A stretch of DNA of 64,000 bases from Chitinophaga barathri (GTDB lineage Bacteria > Bacteroidota > Bacteroidia > Chitinophagales > Chitinophagaceae). Position 1 is the first letter of the stretch, and each line of letters begins with the position of its first letter. A program made the position numbers and the translations under genes. This document shows, piece by piece, positions 1 through 8,665 of the stretch. The DNA lies in contig NZ_RMBX01000006.1 of assembly GCF_003807585.1 (NCBI RefSeq), forward strand, positions 124,001-188,000, read 5' to 3'. Under the pieces are notes generated by a model. The model worked only from the letters and a program-made list of their open reading frames with translations, was not told the DNA's origin and searched no databases.

Positions 1-1
1 T

Positions 2-133
2 TCCGCAAAAAACTGTGTGATCACCCCGCATATTGCCTGGGCCAGTAAAGAAGCCCGCAGCCGGCTGATGGACAAGGTGGTGTCGAATATAAAAGCGTTC
101 CGGGAAGGGAAGCCGGTGAATGTAGTGACGTGA
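2..133 (+). CDS. D-2-hydroxyacid dehydrogenase family protein, C-terminal fragment
   Basis: This is the last 43 codons of a gene that begins before the window. The readable end contains TPHIAWAS followed by a short helix rich in Arg and Lys and the ending GKPVNVV. The TPHIAW segment carries the histidine that acts as acid/base in NAD-dependent D-2-hydroxyacid dehydrogenases (glycerate, phosphoglycerate and lactate types), and the GxPxNxV ending is usual for the family. Substrate cannot be inferred from the fragment. A strong hairpin starts 27 bases after the stop. The only open frame is the one beginning at base 2. Confidence 0.75.
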   Translation, partial: SAKNCVITPHIAWASKEARSRLMDKVVSNIKAFREGKPVNVVT

Positions 134-160
134 GGGTGGATAATCCAAAGATCTCCATAA

Positions 161-193
161 AAAAGGCCGGAAAGCAATGCTCTCCGGCCTTTT
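161..193. terminator. Bidirectional terminator between the dehydrogenase and yebC
   Basis: An 11-bp perfect stem (AAAAGGCCGGA with TCCGGCCTTTT) closes an 11-base loop. Both strands end in a short T run, so it can serve both convergent genes. Confidence 0.8.
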
Positions 194-210
194 CTGGTAT
201 AAAAAATTGA

Positions 211-921
211 TTATCTCAGATTGTGGAACACCTGCTGTACGTCGTCATCCTGCTCCAGGCGGTCAACCAGCTCCAATACTTCTTTTGCCTGTTCTTCGTT
301 CAGTTCCACCGTATTTGCGGGAATGCGTTTCAGCTCCGCGGTGATCACGTTCAGCCCTTTTTCTTCCAGCGCTTTCGCCATATTGCCGAATTCGGTGAAA
401 GAAGCGCGGATGATGATATTGCCTTCGCTGTCTTCCCCGATCTCTTCCAGGCCAAAGTCGATCAGCTCCAGCTCAAGATCTTCCAGGTTCTGGCCTTCAT
501 TTTTTATTTTGAACTCACCGATACGGTTGAACATAAACGCAACGGAGCCGCTGTTCCCAAAGCTGCCGCCCAGTTTATTGAAGTGCATACGCACGTTTGC
601 AACGGTACGGGTGGTATTGTCCGTTGCGGTTTCCACCATTACGGCAATGCCATGCGGTGCATATCCTTCGTACACTACTTCCTCATAATCCGTTTTATCC
701 TTACCCATTGCGCGTTTGATCGCGGCTTCCACACGGTCCTTCGGCATGTTCACACCTTTGGCGTTCTGGTAGCAGCGGCGCAGCGCGGGGTTATTCTCAG
801 GGTCAGGTCCGCCGTTCTTTACCGCAATTGCAATTTCTTTACCGATCCGGGTAAACTGTTTGGCCATGCGGTCCCAGCGGGCAAACATGGTATGTTTTCT
901 TACTTCAAAAATACGTCCCAT
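211..921 (-). CDS. YebC/PmpR family protein
   Basis: The 236-residue protein belongs to the TACO1/YebC family. Members help translation of proline-rich stretches, and some have been described as DNA-binding regulators. The hallmark [14 protein letters not shown] segment is at about residues 58-71, and the three-domain length is normal. The N-terminus [21 protein letters not shown] is the form seen in Bacteroidota, where the enterobacterial MAGHSKWANIK is replaced. On the minus strand a TAnnTTTG-like -7 element lies at 969-976, about 50 bases upstream of the start. The gene is single, converging with the dehydrogenase. The family is clear; which role it has here is not. Confidence 0.93.
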   Translation of the reverse strand: MGRIFEVRKHTMFARWDRMAKQFTRIGKEIAIAVKNGGPDPENNPALRRCYQNAKGVNMPKDRVEAAIKRAMGKDKTDYEEVVYEGYAPHGIAVMVETATDNTTRTVANVRMHFNKLGGSFGNSGSVAFMFNRIGEFKIKNEGQNLEDLELELIDFGLEEIGEDSEGNIIIRASFTEFGNMAKALEEKGLNVITAELKRIPANTVELNEEQAKEVLELVDRLEQDDDVQQVFHNLR

Positions 922-1008
922 AAAATGTTGTAGTTATACCTTCTGAGGCTATACCCCAAAGACGGGTGCAAAAATATTAAATTCCGGGCATTTCCCTGCC
1001 CCTGAAAC

Positions 1009-1037
1009 AAAAATCCCGCCGGATGACCGGCGGGATT
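1009..1037 (-). terminator. Terminator of the amino-acid permease
   Basis: An 11-bp GC-rich stem (AATCCCGCCGG / CCGGCGGGATT, loop ATGA) is followed on the minus strand by a T run. It lies 20 bases after the permease stop. Confidence 0.8.
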
Positions 1038-1057
1038 GAGTATGATATGAGGGGAAT

Positions 1058-2506
1058 TTATAAATTGTTCCCCAGTTTACTTTTGTTTTTGCTGTAGGTA
1101 AAATATACCAACATGCCGATGCCCATCCATACTGCCAGGCGGATCCAGGTGTCCAGCGGCAGGGAAGCCATCAGTGCGATACATATCACGATGCCGATGA
1201 TAGGCAGCACCGGAACTAAAGGCACTTTAAAAGCTCTCGGGATTTCCGGGTTGGTTTTTCTCATCACGATCACGCCGATACATACCAGCACGAAAGCGAA
1301 GAGGGTACCGATGCTTACCATTTCACCCACGATCCTTACCGGTACAAATGCGGCAAACAGGCTCACGAACAACATGAACAGCAGGTTGGATTTGTAGGGG
1401 GTACGGTATTTAGCGTGTACCTGTGAGAAAACTTTCGGCAGCAGACCGTCCAGGGACATGGAATAGAACACGCGGCTCTGGCCCATGAGCATCACCAGGA
1501 TCACAGAGGTATAACCTGCCAGGATGGCGAGGATGATAGCCTGCTGCAGCCAGTGGTAAGGCGTTTTGGCGATAGCGATTGCCACGGGAGCAGCGCTGTC
1601 TTTAAATTCGGTGTAGTTTGCCAGACCGGTCATTACGTGCGCGAACAGCACATAAAGAATGGTACAAACGGCCAGCGAACCAAGGATGCCGATAGGCATA
1701 TCCTTCTTCGGGTTCTTGGCTTCCTGCGCCGCGGTGGACACAGCATCGAAACCGATGAAAGCGAAGAATACCACAGCAGCACCGCGGAACACGCCGGAAA
1801 TACCGAAGTGGCCGAAAGCGCCGGTGTTAGCAGGAATATAAGGATCGTAGTTCGCAGGGTTTACGTGGCTCCAGCCTACTGCAATGAAAACCAGTACCAC
1901 GGCTACTTTCAGCGCTACCAGCAATCCGTTCATAAAGGCAGATTCTTTGGTGCCGCGGATCAGCACGAGGGACAGGAATACAATGATCAGTACGGCGGGG
2001 AAGTTCATAAAACCATTCACTACGGAACCATCCGTGAGTGTGACCGTTTCAAACGGCGAACAGGTGAACTGGGCTGGCAGGTGAATGTTCATGGAGTGAA
2101 GGAACTTCACCAGGTACTGGCTCCAGCTGATAGATACGGTAGCCGCGCCAAGGGCGTACTCCAGCACAAGGTCCCAGCCGATGATCCAGGCGAGAAACTC
2201 TCCCATGGTAGCGTAGGAATAAGTGTAGGCACTTCCGGCAATAGGGATCATGGAAGCAAATTCCGCGTAACAAAGTCCTGCGAAAGCACAGCCTATCGCA
2301 CCGATCACGAATGAAAGCGTAACGGCGGGGCCTGCATTGTTAGCAGCAGCAAGACCGGTTAAAGAAAATAATCCGGCGCCTATGATGGCGCCAATTCCCA
2401 AAGCAACTAGGTTGGCAGCGGATAGAGATCTTTTTAAGCCCTTTTCATTTTCGTTGGCTTCAGCCATCAACTGGCCGATGGGCTTTTTGACAAAGAGTCT
2501 ACTCAT
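1058..2506 (-). CDS. APC family amino-acid permease
   Basis: This 482-residue inner-membrane protein has about 12-13 hydrophobic segments and fits the APC superfamily, cationic-amino-acid-transporter-like branch (YfnA/CAT type). The first membrane segment contains GIGAIIGAGLF, the unwound glycine-rich motif that contacts the substrate backbone, at about residues 36-46. Further family features are GFDAVSTAAQEAKNP (about 255-269) in the cytoplasmic loop and the helix-breaking FAFIGFD just before it. The transported amino acid cannot be read from sequence. A CAAATATA stretch at 2560-2567 (TATATTTG on the coding strand) is a possible -7 element. A good terminator follows the gene. Confidence 0.9.
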   Translation of the reverse strand: MSRLFVKKPIGQLMAEANENEKGLKRSLSAANLVALGIGAIIGAGLFSLTGLAAANNAGPAVTLSFVIGAIGCAFAGLCYAEFASMIPIAGSAYTYSYATMGEFLAWIIGWDLVLEYALGAATVSISWSQYLVKFLHSMNIHLPAQFTCSPFETVTLTDGSVVNGFMNFPAVLIIVFLSLVLIRGTKESAFMNGLLVALKVAVVLVFIAVGWSHVNPANYDPYIPANTGAFGHFGISGVFRGAAVVFFAFIGFDAVSTAAQEAKNPKKDMPIGILGSLAVCTILYVLFAHVMTGLANYTEFKDSAAPVAIAIAKTPYHWLQQAIILAILAGYTSVILVMLMGQSRVFYSMSLDGLLPKVFSQVHAKYRTPYKSNLLFMLFVSLFAAFVPVRIVGEMVSIGTLFAFVLVCIGVIVMRKTNPEIPRAFKVPLVPVLPIIGIVICIALMASLPLDTWIRLAVWMGIGMLVYFTYSKNKSKLGNNL

Positions 2507-2766
2507 ACGATGATGTTGTGGTTGATACTAGCTTGTTTAGATTTTTTTTAACAGATCGTCAAATATAGTATCTAAAATCATAAAGCAGTATTTTATTTTA
2601 CTGGTGCCCGCTTTAAGGGCTAAGGCCCGGCTGCTCAAGGGGTTGCGGCCGTCTGTCAACATTTGTGTGAACTTTGCGACTATAACCTTATTTTTGGACA
2701 ATTTTTTACCCGTGGGGGGCCAGGGCTGGTTCCTCATGTCCAACAAAAACTAAATCACCTCTCTCA

Positions 2767-4146
2767 ATGAACAAGAAACTGGCAGCCCTTATTGCGTTGA
2801 TCACTTTTACTATCGTTGCAGGCCTTCATACGCTGGACCACCTGGATTGGCTGACAATTTCCCCCGTTGTACTGATGGTGTTCCGCTGGATAGCCGTGGC
2901 CACCGTGATCTGGTTTGCCGTCACCAAAAAATCCCTCACCACCTGGATACTGGTAAGTATGGTGATAGGCGCGGAGCTGGGGCACGATTACCCAGCCATT
3001 GCCGTGAATTTCCAGGTGCTGAGCAAGGTTTTCCTTCAACTGATCAAGACAGTGATCGCGCCACTCCTGTTCGCCACGCTGGTGGTGGGCATCGCCGGCC
3101 ACTCCGATATAAAGCAGGTAGGCCGCATGGGCTGGAAGTCCCTGGTATATTTTGAGATCGTTACCACCATTGCATTATTTATAGGCCTTGCGGCGATCAA
3201 TATCAGCCAGGCGGGCGCCGGCATCAAAATGCCACCTGAAGCCGTGCACGAAAAACTCCCTGAGACCAAACCGCAGACCTGGCAGGATGTAGTGCTGCAC
3301 GTATTCCCGGAGAATATCGCGAAATCCGTTTACCATGGCGAGATACTGCCCATCGTGGTATTCAGCGTGATCTTCGGTATATCGCTGCTGCTGGTGAAAG
3401 AGAAGTTCCGCGGGCCGATGCTCGGTTTCTGCGAGAGTTTGTCCGAAGTGATGTTCAAGTTCACGAACATCGTCATGTATTTCGCCCCGATAGGGGTTGG
3501 TGCCGCTATCGCCTATACGGTGGGGCATGGAGGGCTATCCATCCTGGGTAATCTTTTGCAGCTTCTCGTTACATTATATGTTGCGCTGGCGGTATTTATC
3601 CTGGTCGTATTCGTGCCCGTGGCGCTGATCATCAAGCTGCCCATCGGCCGGTTCATCCGGGAAATTTCCGAGCCTGTGTCCATCGCCTTTGCCACTACCA
3701 GTTCGGAATCCGCCCTTCCCAAAGCCATGGAAGCCATGGAAAGAATGGGCGTGCCCCGTAAAGTGATCGCGTTTGTAATGCCCACCGGGTATAGTTTTAA
3801 CCTGGACGGCTCAACCTTATACCTCGCCCTTGCCTCCGTGTTTGTAGCACAGGCGGCCGGCACACCGCTTAGCGTGGGCCAGCAGATCATTATGGTATTT
3901 ACCCTGATGCTCACCAGTAAAGGCGTTGCGGGCGTTCCCCGTGCCACCCTGGTAATTATCCTTGGTACCATCGCGTCTTTCCACCTGCCCGCCTGGCCGG
4001 TATTCCTCATTCTTGGTATAGACGAACTGATGGACATGGCCCGTACCTCCGTGAATGTGATCGGCAACTGCCTGGCCACCGCGGTGATCGGGAAATGGGA
4101 AGGGGAAGTGGACTTCCAGAAGCTGCCCGCTGAAACGAAAGCCTAG
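2767..4146 (+). CDS. Dicarboxylate/amino acid:cation symporter (DAACS family)
   Basis: The 459-residue membrane protein is of the GltP/DctA type, which imports glutamate, aspartate or C4-dicarboxylates with H+ or Na+. The signature regions are present: a serine-rich re-entrant loop ATTSSESALPKAME (about residues 310-323), the conserved PTGYSFNLDGS (about 339-349), and SKGVAGVPRA (about 385-394) in the second hairpin. Length is slightly above the usual 420-440 because of a longer N-terminal hydrophobic region. It is divergent from the APC permease. A TATTTTTG -7 element lies at 2689-2696 without a well-spaced -33 box. The substrate is not resolved. Confidence 0.92.
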   Translation: MNKKLAALIALITFTIVAGLHTLDHLDWLTISPVVLMVFRWIAVATVIWFAVTKKSLTTWILVSMVIGAELGHDYPAIAVNFQVLSKVFLQLIKTVIAPLLFATLVVGIAGHSDIKQVGRMGWKSLVYFEIVTTIALFIGLAAINISQAGAGIKMPPEAVHEKLPETKPQTWQDVVLHVFPENIAKSVYHGEILPIVVFSVIFGISLLLVKEKFRGPMLGFCESLSEVMFKFTNIVMYFAPIGVGAAIAYTVGHGGLSILGNLLQLLVTLYVALAVFILVVFVPVALIIKLPIGRFIREISEPVSIAFATTSSESALPKAMEAMERMGVPRKVIAFVMPTGYSFNLDGSTLYLALASVFVAQAAGTPLSVGQQIIMVFTLMLTSKGVAGVPRATLVIILGTIASFHLPAWPVFLILGIDELMDMARTSVNVIGNCLATAVIGKWEGEVDFQKLPAETKA

Positions 4147-4229
4147 GGCCTATCTCGGGTAAATATTAACTTACTGTTGACATTAAAAAGCTTATTTTTA
4201 GCCGCTCTAACTATATATTAATCATCAGC

Positions 4230-4931
4230 ATGGATCAGATTATTGAATTTTTTAAGCACCTGATAGACCCGAAGTGGATTATTGCGCATGGCGGATTGTA
4301 TCTGATCTTAGGGATCGTGTTTGCAGAAACCGGCCTTTTTGTAGGATTCTTTTTGCCCGGAGATTCCCTGCTTTTTGTGGCGGGTATTTATGGGCAGGAG
4401 TTAAGCGATCACTTCTTTAATGTTCCTTTTGTAGTGATCATGACCATGATCGCCGTAACCGGCGTGATCGGGAATATGGTGGGATACTGGTTCGGGAAAA
4501 AATCCGGCCCCCTTTTATTTAAAAGAAAAGACACCTTCCTTTTTAAAAAGAAACACCTCTGGCAGGCCAAGGAGTTTTATGATAAATATGGCGGAGGCGC
4601 TATCTTCATTTCCCGCTTCCTGCCCGTAGTGCGTACCTTTGCGCCGATCGTGGCCGGTATTGTGAACATGGAAAGGAAGAAATTTATGTTCTGGAACGTG
4701 ATAGGCTCCTTCTGCTGGGTGTTTTCCATGATGCTCGCAGGCCATTACCTGGATAAAGCCTTCCCCAACCTGAAAGAACACCTGGAATGGATCATCATTA
4801 TTATTATAGTGATCACGACCCTGCCGGTGGCCATTAAGTTCATTTTCGGGAAGTCGCCCATCCACAGTCATTTCGACGAATTTGGGAACCCGATTGAGCA
4901 ACCGCCAGTTAAAGAAGAAATAAAATCATAA
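4230..4931 (+). CDS. DedA family membrane protein
   Basis: The 233-residue protein belongs to the DedA/SNARE-associated (VTT) family of inner-membrane proteins, several of which are lipid scramblases or needed for envelope homeostasis and proton-motive-force balance. The family motifs are visible: an early E followed by GFFLPGDSLLFVAG (about residues 39-52), the G-rich GNMVGYWFGKKSG (about 76-88), and FISRFLPVVRTFAPIVAG (about 131-148) with the conserved Arg and Pro. The C-terminus ends in a hydrophilic tail. A hairpin terminator follows within 20 bases of the stop, so the gene appears monocistronic. Confidence 0.9.
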   Translation: MDQIIEFFKHLIDPKWIIAHGGLYLILGIVFAETGLFVGFFLPGDSLLFVAGIYGQELSDHFFNVPFVVIMTMIAVTGVIGNMVGYWFGKKSGPLLFKRKDTFLFKKKHLWQAKEFYDKYGGGAIFISRFLPVVRTFAPIVAGIVNMERKKFMFWNVIGSFCWVFSMMLAGHYLDKAFPNLKEHLEWIIIIIIVITTLPVAIKFIFGKSPIHSHFDEFGNPIEQPPVKEEIKS

Positions 4932-4947
4932 ATTGTTTTGATATTTA

Positions 4948-4977
4948 AAGAGACGCAACTAATTTGCGTCTCTTTCC
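4948..4977 (+). terminator. Terminator after dedA
   Basis: AAAGAGACGCAA and TTGCGTCTCTTT form a near-perfect stem followed by CCTTTTT. It lies inside the region that would be coding if the next gene started at 4938, which argues for the later start at 5025. Confidence 0.75.
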
Positions 4978-5024
4978 TTTTTAGGGAAGTTCTGTATATC
5001 AACCTTAATAAATTCACGTCCTAT

Positions 5025-6275
5025 ATGAATTCCGCCAACAAACCGGTCCGGCTGCTGAACGCCGCAGTGATCGTAGCTTCCCTGGGTTACTTCGTAGATA
5101 TTTACGACCTCCTTCTTTTTGGAATTATCCGTATCAAAAGCCTGCAATCCCTGAACCTGACCGGCGAAGAGATAGACCGTGTGGGCATGTGGCTGATCAA
5201 TATCCAGATGGTGGGTATGCTGATAGGCGGGATCATCTGGGGCATCCTGGGCGATAAAAGAGGCCGTTTGTCCGTACTGTTCGGCTCCATCCTGCTGTAT
5301 TCCGTGGCCAATGTGGCAAACGGGATGATAGGCGGGGACAATGCCATCATGTGGTATATGATCTGGCGTTTTGTGGCGGGCCTTGGCCTGGCGGGAGAGC
5401 TGGGCGCAGGCATCACCCTGGTATCCGAAGTGCTGCCGAAGGAAAAACGTGGACTGGGCACGATGATCGTGGCGAGTGTGGGTATTTCCGGAGCAGTGGC
5501 GGCTTATTTTGTATCGGAATATTTCGGGGACAACTGGCGGATCTGTTATTATATTGGCGGCGGGCTTGGCCTGGCCCTGCTCATCCTCCGCATCAGCGTG
5601 GTGGAATCCGGAATGTACAATAACCTCAAAGCATCCAGCAGCGTGAGCAGGGGCAACTATTTCGCTTTTTTCACCAATAAAGAAAGGTTTTTCCGGTATC
5701 TCAAATGCATCATGATCGGTATCCCCACCTGGTATGTGGTAGGCATCCTCATGACCTTCTCCAATGCTTTTGCTGAAAAGATGGGCGTGCAGGGAAAAAT
5801 TGATCCGGGAAAAGCGATCATGATCTGTTATGCCGCGCTCACCTTTGGCGACCTGGCGAGCGGCTATATCAGCCAGCTGATGAAAAGCCGTAAAAAAGTA
5901 TTGTATATCTTTTATACGCTCGTACTGATCAGTGTGATCTGGTACTTCAATGCATATGGCTACACGGTAAGCGGGTTCTATACCATCTGCGGGATCATGG
6001 GCTTCAGTGTGGGCTTCTGGGCGATATTTGTAACGGTGGCCGCGGAACAGTTCGGCACGAACCTCAGGGCTACGGCGGCTACTACTGTACCGAACTATGC
6101 GAGAGGGATGCTGCCGGTGATTTCCCTGGTCTTCGGCGGCCTGCAAAGCGCCGGCCTCACTTACCTGCAAAGCGGCCTTGCTACCGGTATCCTCTGTATC
6201 GTACTGGCTTTTGCATTTGCTTTCACCATGGAAGAAACATTTGGGAAGGACCTGGACTACGTGGAGGAGGCATAA
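5025..6275 (+). CDS. MFS transporter, metabolite:H+ symporter-like
   Basis: The 416-residue major facilitator protein has 12 predicted hydrophobic segments. The classic loop 2-3 motif GDKRGRLSVLFGS is at about residues 74-86, and an RFVAGLGLAGELGAG stretch (about 112-126) resembles motif B of the sugar/metabolite:H+ symporter branch. I start at the ATG at 5025 because the in-frame upstream stretch from 4938 contains the dedA terminator. It converges on marR, and the last codons form a 7-bp inverted repeat with the sequence after the stop (6261-6283). Substrate unknown; the adjacent MarR regulator could control it, but nothing in the sequence proves that. Confidence 0.85.
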   Translation: MNSANKPVRLLNAAVIVASLGYFVDIYDLLLFGIIRIKSLQSLNLTGEEIDRVGMWLINIQMVGMLIGGIIWGILGDKRGRLSVLFGSILLYSVANVANGMIGGDNAIMWYMIWRFVAGLGLAGELGAGITLVSEVLPKEKRGLGTMIVASVGISGAVAAYFVSEYFGDNWRICYYIGGGLGLALLILRISVVESGMYNNLKASSSVSRGNYFAFFTNKERFFRYLKCIMIGIPTWYVVGILMTFSNAFAEKMGVQGKIDPGKAIMICYAALTFGDLASGYISQLMKSRKKVLYIFYTLVLISVIWYFNAYGYTVSGFYTICGIMGFSVGFWAIFVTVAAEQFGTNLRATAATTVPNYARGMLPVISLVFGGLQSAGLTYLQSGLATGILCIVLAFAFAFTMEETFGKDLDYVEEA

Positions 6276-6287
6276 ACCTCCACGCAT

Positions 6288-6761
6288 TTACGGGTAAGCG
6301 CTCAGCATCTTGTCCAGCAGCTTGTTCAGCTGCACCACTTCCTTGTCCGTCAGGGAGTTTTTTAACATGTCTTCCAGCGCGTAGATCTCTTCATCGATCA
6401 CTTTCAGCAGCTGCAGGCCTTTGGGGGAGATTTTCACGTCCACTGCCCGGCGGTCCGCCTCGCAGCTTTTGCGTTCTACCAACTCCGCTTTTCTTAACCG
6501 TTCCACCAGGCGGCTCACATCGCTCATTTTATCCAGCATCCTTTCCTTCAGCGTATTGATGCTGGCGGATTTTGGATGCTGACCGCGAAGGATGCGCAGT
6601 ATATTGAACTGCTGCATGGTGATATCATACTTTTTGAAAAACGTCTGTTGCTTCGAAATGATCCAGTTCCCCACAAAAATCAAACTGACTAGGCTTTTAT
6701 GGTGTTCACTGGTAAAACTTTTATTGGCTATCAATTTTTCGATATTGGACATATGCGGCAA
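6288..6761 (-). CDS. MarR family transcriptional regulator
   Basis: The 157-residue protein has the winged-helix MarR fold: a dimerisation helix, then QQFNILRILRG (about residues 50-60), a recognition region with MLDKMSDVSRLVERL (about 75-89), and a wing with the family's acidic/basic RKSCEADRRAVDVKISPKG (about 97-115), where the DxR motif is intact. Such proteins usually repress their own gene and neighbours and are released by small ligands or oxidation. An 11-bp palindrome CAATTTAATTG (6773-6783) lies 12 bases before the start and is a plausible autoregulatory operator. The MFS carrier converges on it. Confidence 0.9.
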   Translation of the reverse strand: MPHMSNIEKLIANKSFTSEHHKSLVSLIFVGNWIISKQQTFFKKYDITMQQFNILRILRGQHPKSASINTLKERMLDKMSDVSRLVERLRKAELVERKSCEADRRAVDVKISPKGLQLLKVIDEEIYALEDMLKNSLTDKEVVQLNKLLDKMLSAYP

Positions 6762-6830
6762 AAAATATTACGCAATTTAATTGATAAGGGGATATAAAAC
6801 GTAATTGCTAACGCTTTCATCCTGTATGTG

Positions 6831-7412
6831 TTATTGTTTGATGAGTTCAAGTTTAAGTTCAATATTGACCATTTTGTCCACCACCATGCCGCCGGCTTCG
6901 GTCATTTTATCCCATTTGAGGTTGTAGTCGAACCGGTTGATATAAGTGTTCGCTTTGAAGCCTGCCCGCAGCTTGTTTGCCGGGTCTTTGGCTGTTCCCC
7001 CGTAGGTAACGTTGAATTTCACGCTTTTGGTTACATCTCTTATAGTCAGGTCTCCCTCCAGCAGGTACTTTCCTTCGGTGATCCGGGTGAAGGACGTGCT
7101 TTTGAAGGTCATTTTCGGGTATTTTTCCGCATTCAGAAAGTCATTGGATTTCAAATGGTTATCTCTTGGATCGTTGCCTGTGCTGATACTGAATACATCT
7201 ACGCTGAAAGTGATCGTGGCATCTGAAAAGTCCGGTTTGGCGGCTTTCAGTTCCCCTTCAAAATTTTTAAAGTTGCCCTCTACTTCTGAGATCACGAGGT
7301 GCGTAACGGAGAAAGCCACTGAAGAATGATCCCGGTCAACCTTCCATGTGGCCGCCTGCGCGCCGGCTAAAAGCGGGCTGTACAGCAGCAAGGCAAACAG
7401 TAGCTTTTTCAT
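6831..7412 (-). CDS. YceI family periplasmic lipid-binding protein
   Basis: The 193-residue protein starts with a signal peptide (MKKLLFALLLYSPLLAGAQA, cleavage after residue 20). The mature part is a YceI lipocalin-like barrel that binds polyisoprenoids or similar long lipids. Visible family features are WKVDRDHSSVAFSVTHL at the start of the barrel, the central NDPRDNHLKSNDFLNAEKYPKM, and KDPANKLRAGFKANTYINR near the end. Length is normal. The promoter candidate at 7497-7530 has a 14-bp palindrome in its spacer, suggesting repressor control. It is not in an operon with mdh, which has its own terminator upstream. Confidence 0.9.
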   Translation of the reverse strand: MKKLLFALLLYSPLLAGAQAATWKVDRDHSSVAFSVTHLVISEVEGNFKNFEGELKAAKPDFSDATITFSVDVFSISTGNDPRDNHLKSNDFLNAEKYPKMTFKSTSFTRITEGKYLLEGDLTIRDVTKSVKFNVTYGGTAKDPANKLRAGFKANTYINRFDYNLKWDKMTEAGGMVVDKMVNIELKLELIKQ

Positions 7413-7496
7413 GATATGGCTTTTGGGATGACACGTATAACAGTTCTATTCCTTTCTAAAAATATGGTTCACAATCTGATAGGCCCTCTGTCGGGT

Positions 7497-7530
7497 CAAA
7501 GTTACGAATATCGGCTGTTATAACAGCAAA
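7497..7530 (-). promoter_or_regulatory. Candidate yceI promoter with palindromic operator
   Basis: On the minus strand TTTG (7527-7530) and TAACTTTG (7497-7504) match the Bacteroidota -33/-7 pattern with a 22-base gap, slightly long. The perfect palindrome GCTGTTATAACAGC (7514-7527) fills the spacer. Confidence 0.5.
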
Positions 7531-7552
7531 CGGCTGGTTAACCCGGAAAAAC

Positions 7553-7580
7553 AAAAAGCACCCGCCGGAAGGCGGATGCT
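7553..7580 (-). terminator. Terminator of mdh
   Basis: Stem AGCACCCGCC / GGCGGATGCT with loop GGAA; on the minus strand it is followed by TTTTTG. It lies 25 bases after the mdh stop. Confidence 0.8.
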
Positions 7581-7605
7581 CTTATAAATTGGAACTGCCT
7601 GTAAA

Positions 7606-8544
7606 TTAAGCAGGTGTTTTCATGTTGTCCAGCACGTCCATCACTTCCTTCACGTGTTTGGCGGAAGTTTCCAGCAGTGCTTTTTCTTCGCCGTTCAGGT
7701 CCAGCTCGATGATCTTTTCGATGCCGGTTTTGCCCAGCACCACGGGTACGCCGAGGTAAATGTCTTTCAGGCCGTATTCGCCGGTGAGCCATGCGCAAAC
7801 GGGGAAGATACGTTTTTCGTCTTTCACGATGGCTTCCACCATCTGTGCCGCAGCAGCGCCGGGAGCGTACCATGCGGAAGTGCCCAGCAGGTTCACGATC
7901 TCACCGCCGCCCACTTTGGTGCGCTGGATGATCGCTTCCAGTTTGTCCGCGGCTACCAGTTCGGTAACAGGGATGCCTGCTACGGTGGTGTAGCGGGGGA
8001 GGGGTACCATGGTATCGCCGTGGCCGCCCATCAGGATAGCCTGGATGTCTTTGGGGGAGCATCCGATCTCATCTGCCAGGAAAGCGCGGTAGCGGGCGGT
8101 ATCCAGGATACCTGCCATGCCGAATACCTTGCTGCTGTCTTTTTTGGCAGTGAGGTAAGCGCAGTATGTCATTACATCAAGGGGGTTGGAAACCACGATG
8201 ATAATGGCATCGGGAGAATATTTGGTAACGTTCTCGGTAACAGATTTAACGATATTGGCGTTAGTAGAGATCAGATCGTCGCGGCTCATACCAGGTTTGC
8301 GTGGCAGGCCGGAAGTGATCACCACCACATCGCTGTTGGCGGTTTTAGTGTAGTCATTGGTTACGCCTGTCACTTTCGTGCTGTAATAATCAATGGGGGC
8401 TTGCTGCCAGGTATCCAGGGCCTTTCCTTCTGCGGTGCCTTCCTTGATGTCAAGCAAAACTACCTCCTGCAGAAAATCTCTGTGGGCCAGCACGTTAGCG
8501 CAGGTTGCGCCCACATTTCCAGCTCCTACAACAGTAACTTTCAT
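7606..8544 (-). CDS. mdh: Malate dehydrogenase (LDH-like type)
   Basis: The 312-residue enzyme interconverts malate and oxaloacetate with NAD in the TCA cycle. The Rossmann motif GAGNVG is at residues 7-12 and the NAD-preferring Asp follows in VVLLDIKEG. The substrate-loop arginines are in LPRKPGMSRDDL (about 80-91), NPLDVMTY is at about 119-126, and the catalytic His is in GGHGDTMV (about 174-181). The Arg after LP marks malate, not lactate, as substrate. Length and motifs fit the tetrameric lactate-dehydrogenase-like MDH group. A TATTTTTG -7 element on the coding strand lies at 8587-8594. It is transcribed alone. Confidence 0.95.
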   Translation of the reverse strand: MKVTVVGAGNVGATCANVLAHRDFLQEVVLLDIKEGTAEGKALDTWQQAPIDYYSTKVTGVTNDYTKTANSDVVVITSGLPRKPGMSRDDLISTNANIVKSVTENVTKYSPDAIIIVVSNPLDVMTYCAYLTAKKDSSKVFGMAGILDTARYRAFLADEIGCSPKDIQAILMGGHGDTMVPLPRYTTVAGIPVTELVAADKLEAIIQRTKVGGGEIVNLLGTSAWYAPGAAAAQMVEAIVKDEKRIFPVCAWLTGEYGLKDIYLGVPVVLGKTGIEKIIELDLNGEEKALLETSAKHVKEVMDVLDNMKTPA

Positions 8545-8628
8545 CGTATCTGAGTATTTTAAAAAGGTGAAGAATTATTTGGGAAACAAAAATAGGGTAT
8601 CGGATCGTTAATTTCGGCGGAATCTGCT

Positions 8629-8665
8629 AAATTTTCCCGATCCGTTACCGCTGCCGGGAAAATTT
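8629..8665 (-). terminator. Terminator-like hairpin at the end of the thioredoxin-fold gene
   Basis: AAATTTTCCCG and CGGGAAAATTT form a perfect 11-bp stem around 15 bases. The stem touches the stop codon of the gene at 8664, and the 3' arm is T-rich in both directions. Confidence 0.5.

Noticed and set aside
2537..2746. 69-codon open frame on the minus strand between the APC permease and the symporter
   Set aside because: It lies over the divergent promoter region, has no recognisable domain, and its composition looks like translated intergenic DNA.
4938..5024. Longer N-terminus of the MFS transporter
   Set aside because: The added stretch contains the dedA terminator hairpin and has no transporter-like sequence; ATG 5025 gives the usual start before the first helix.
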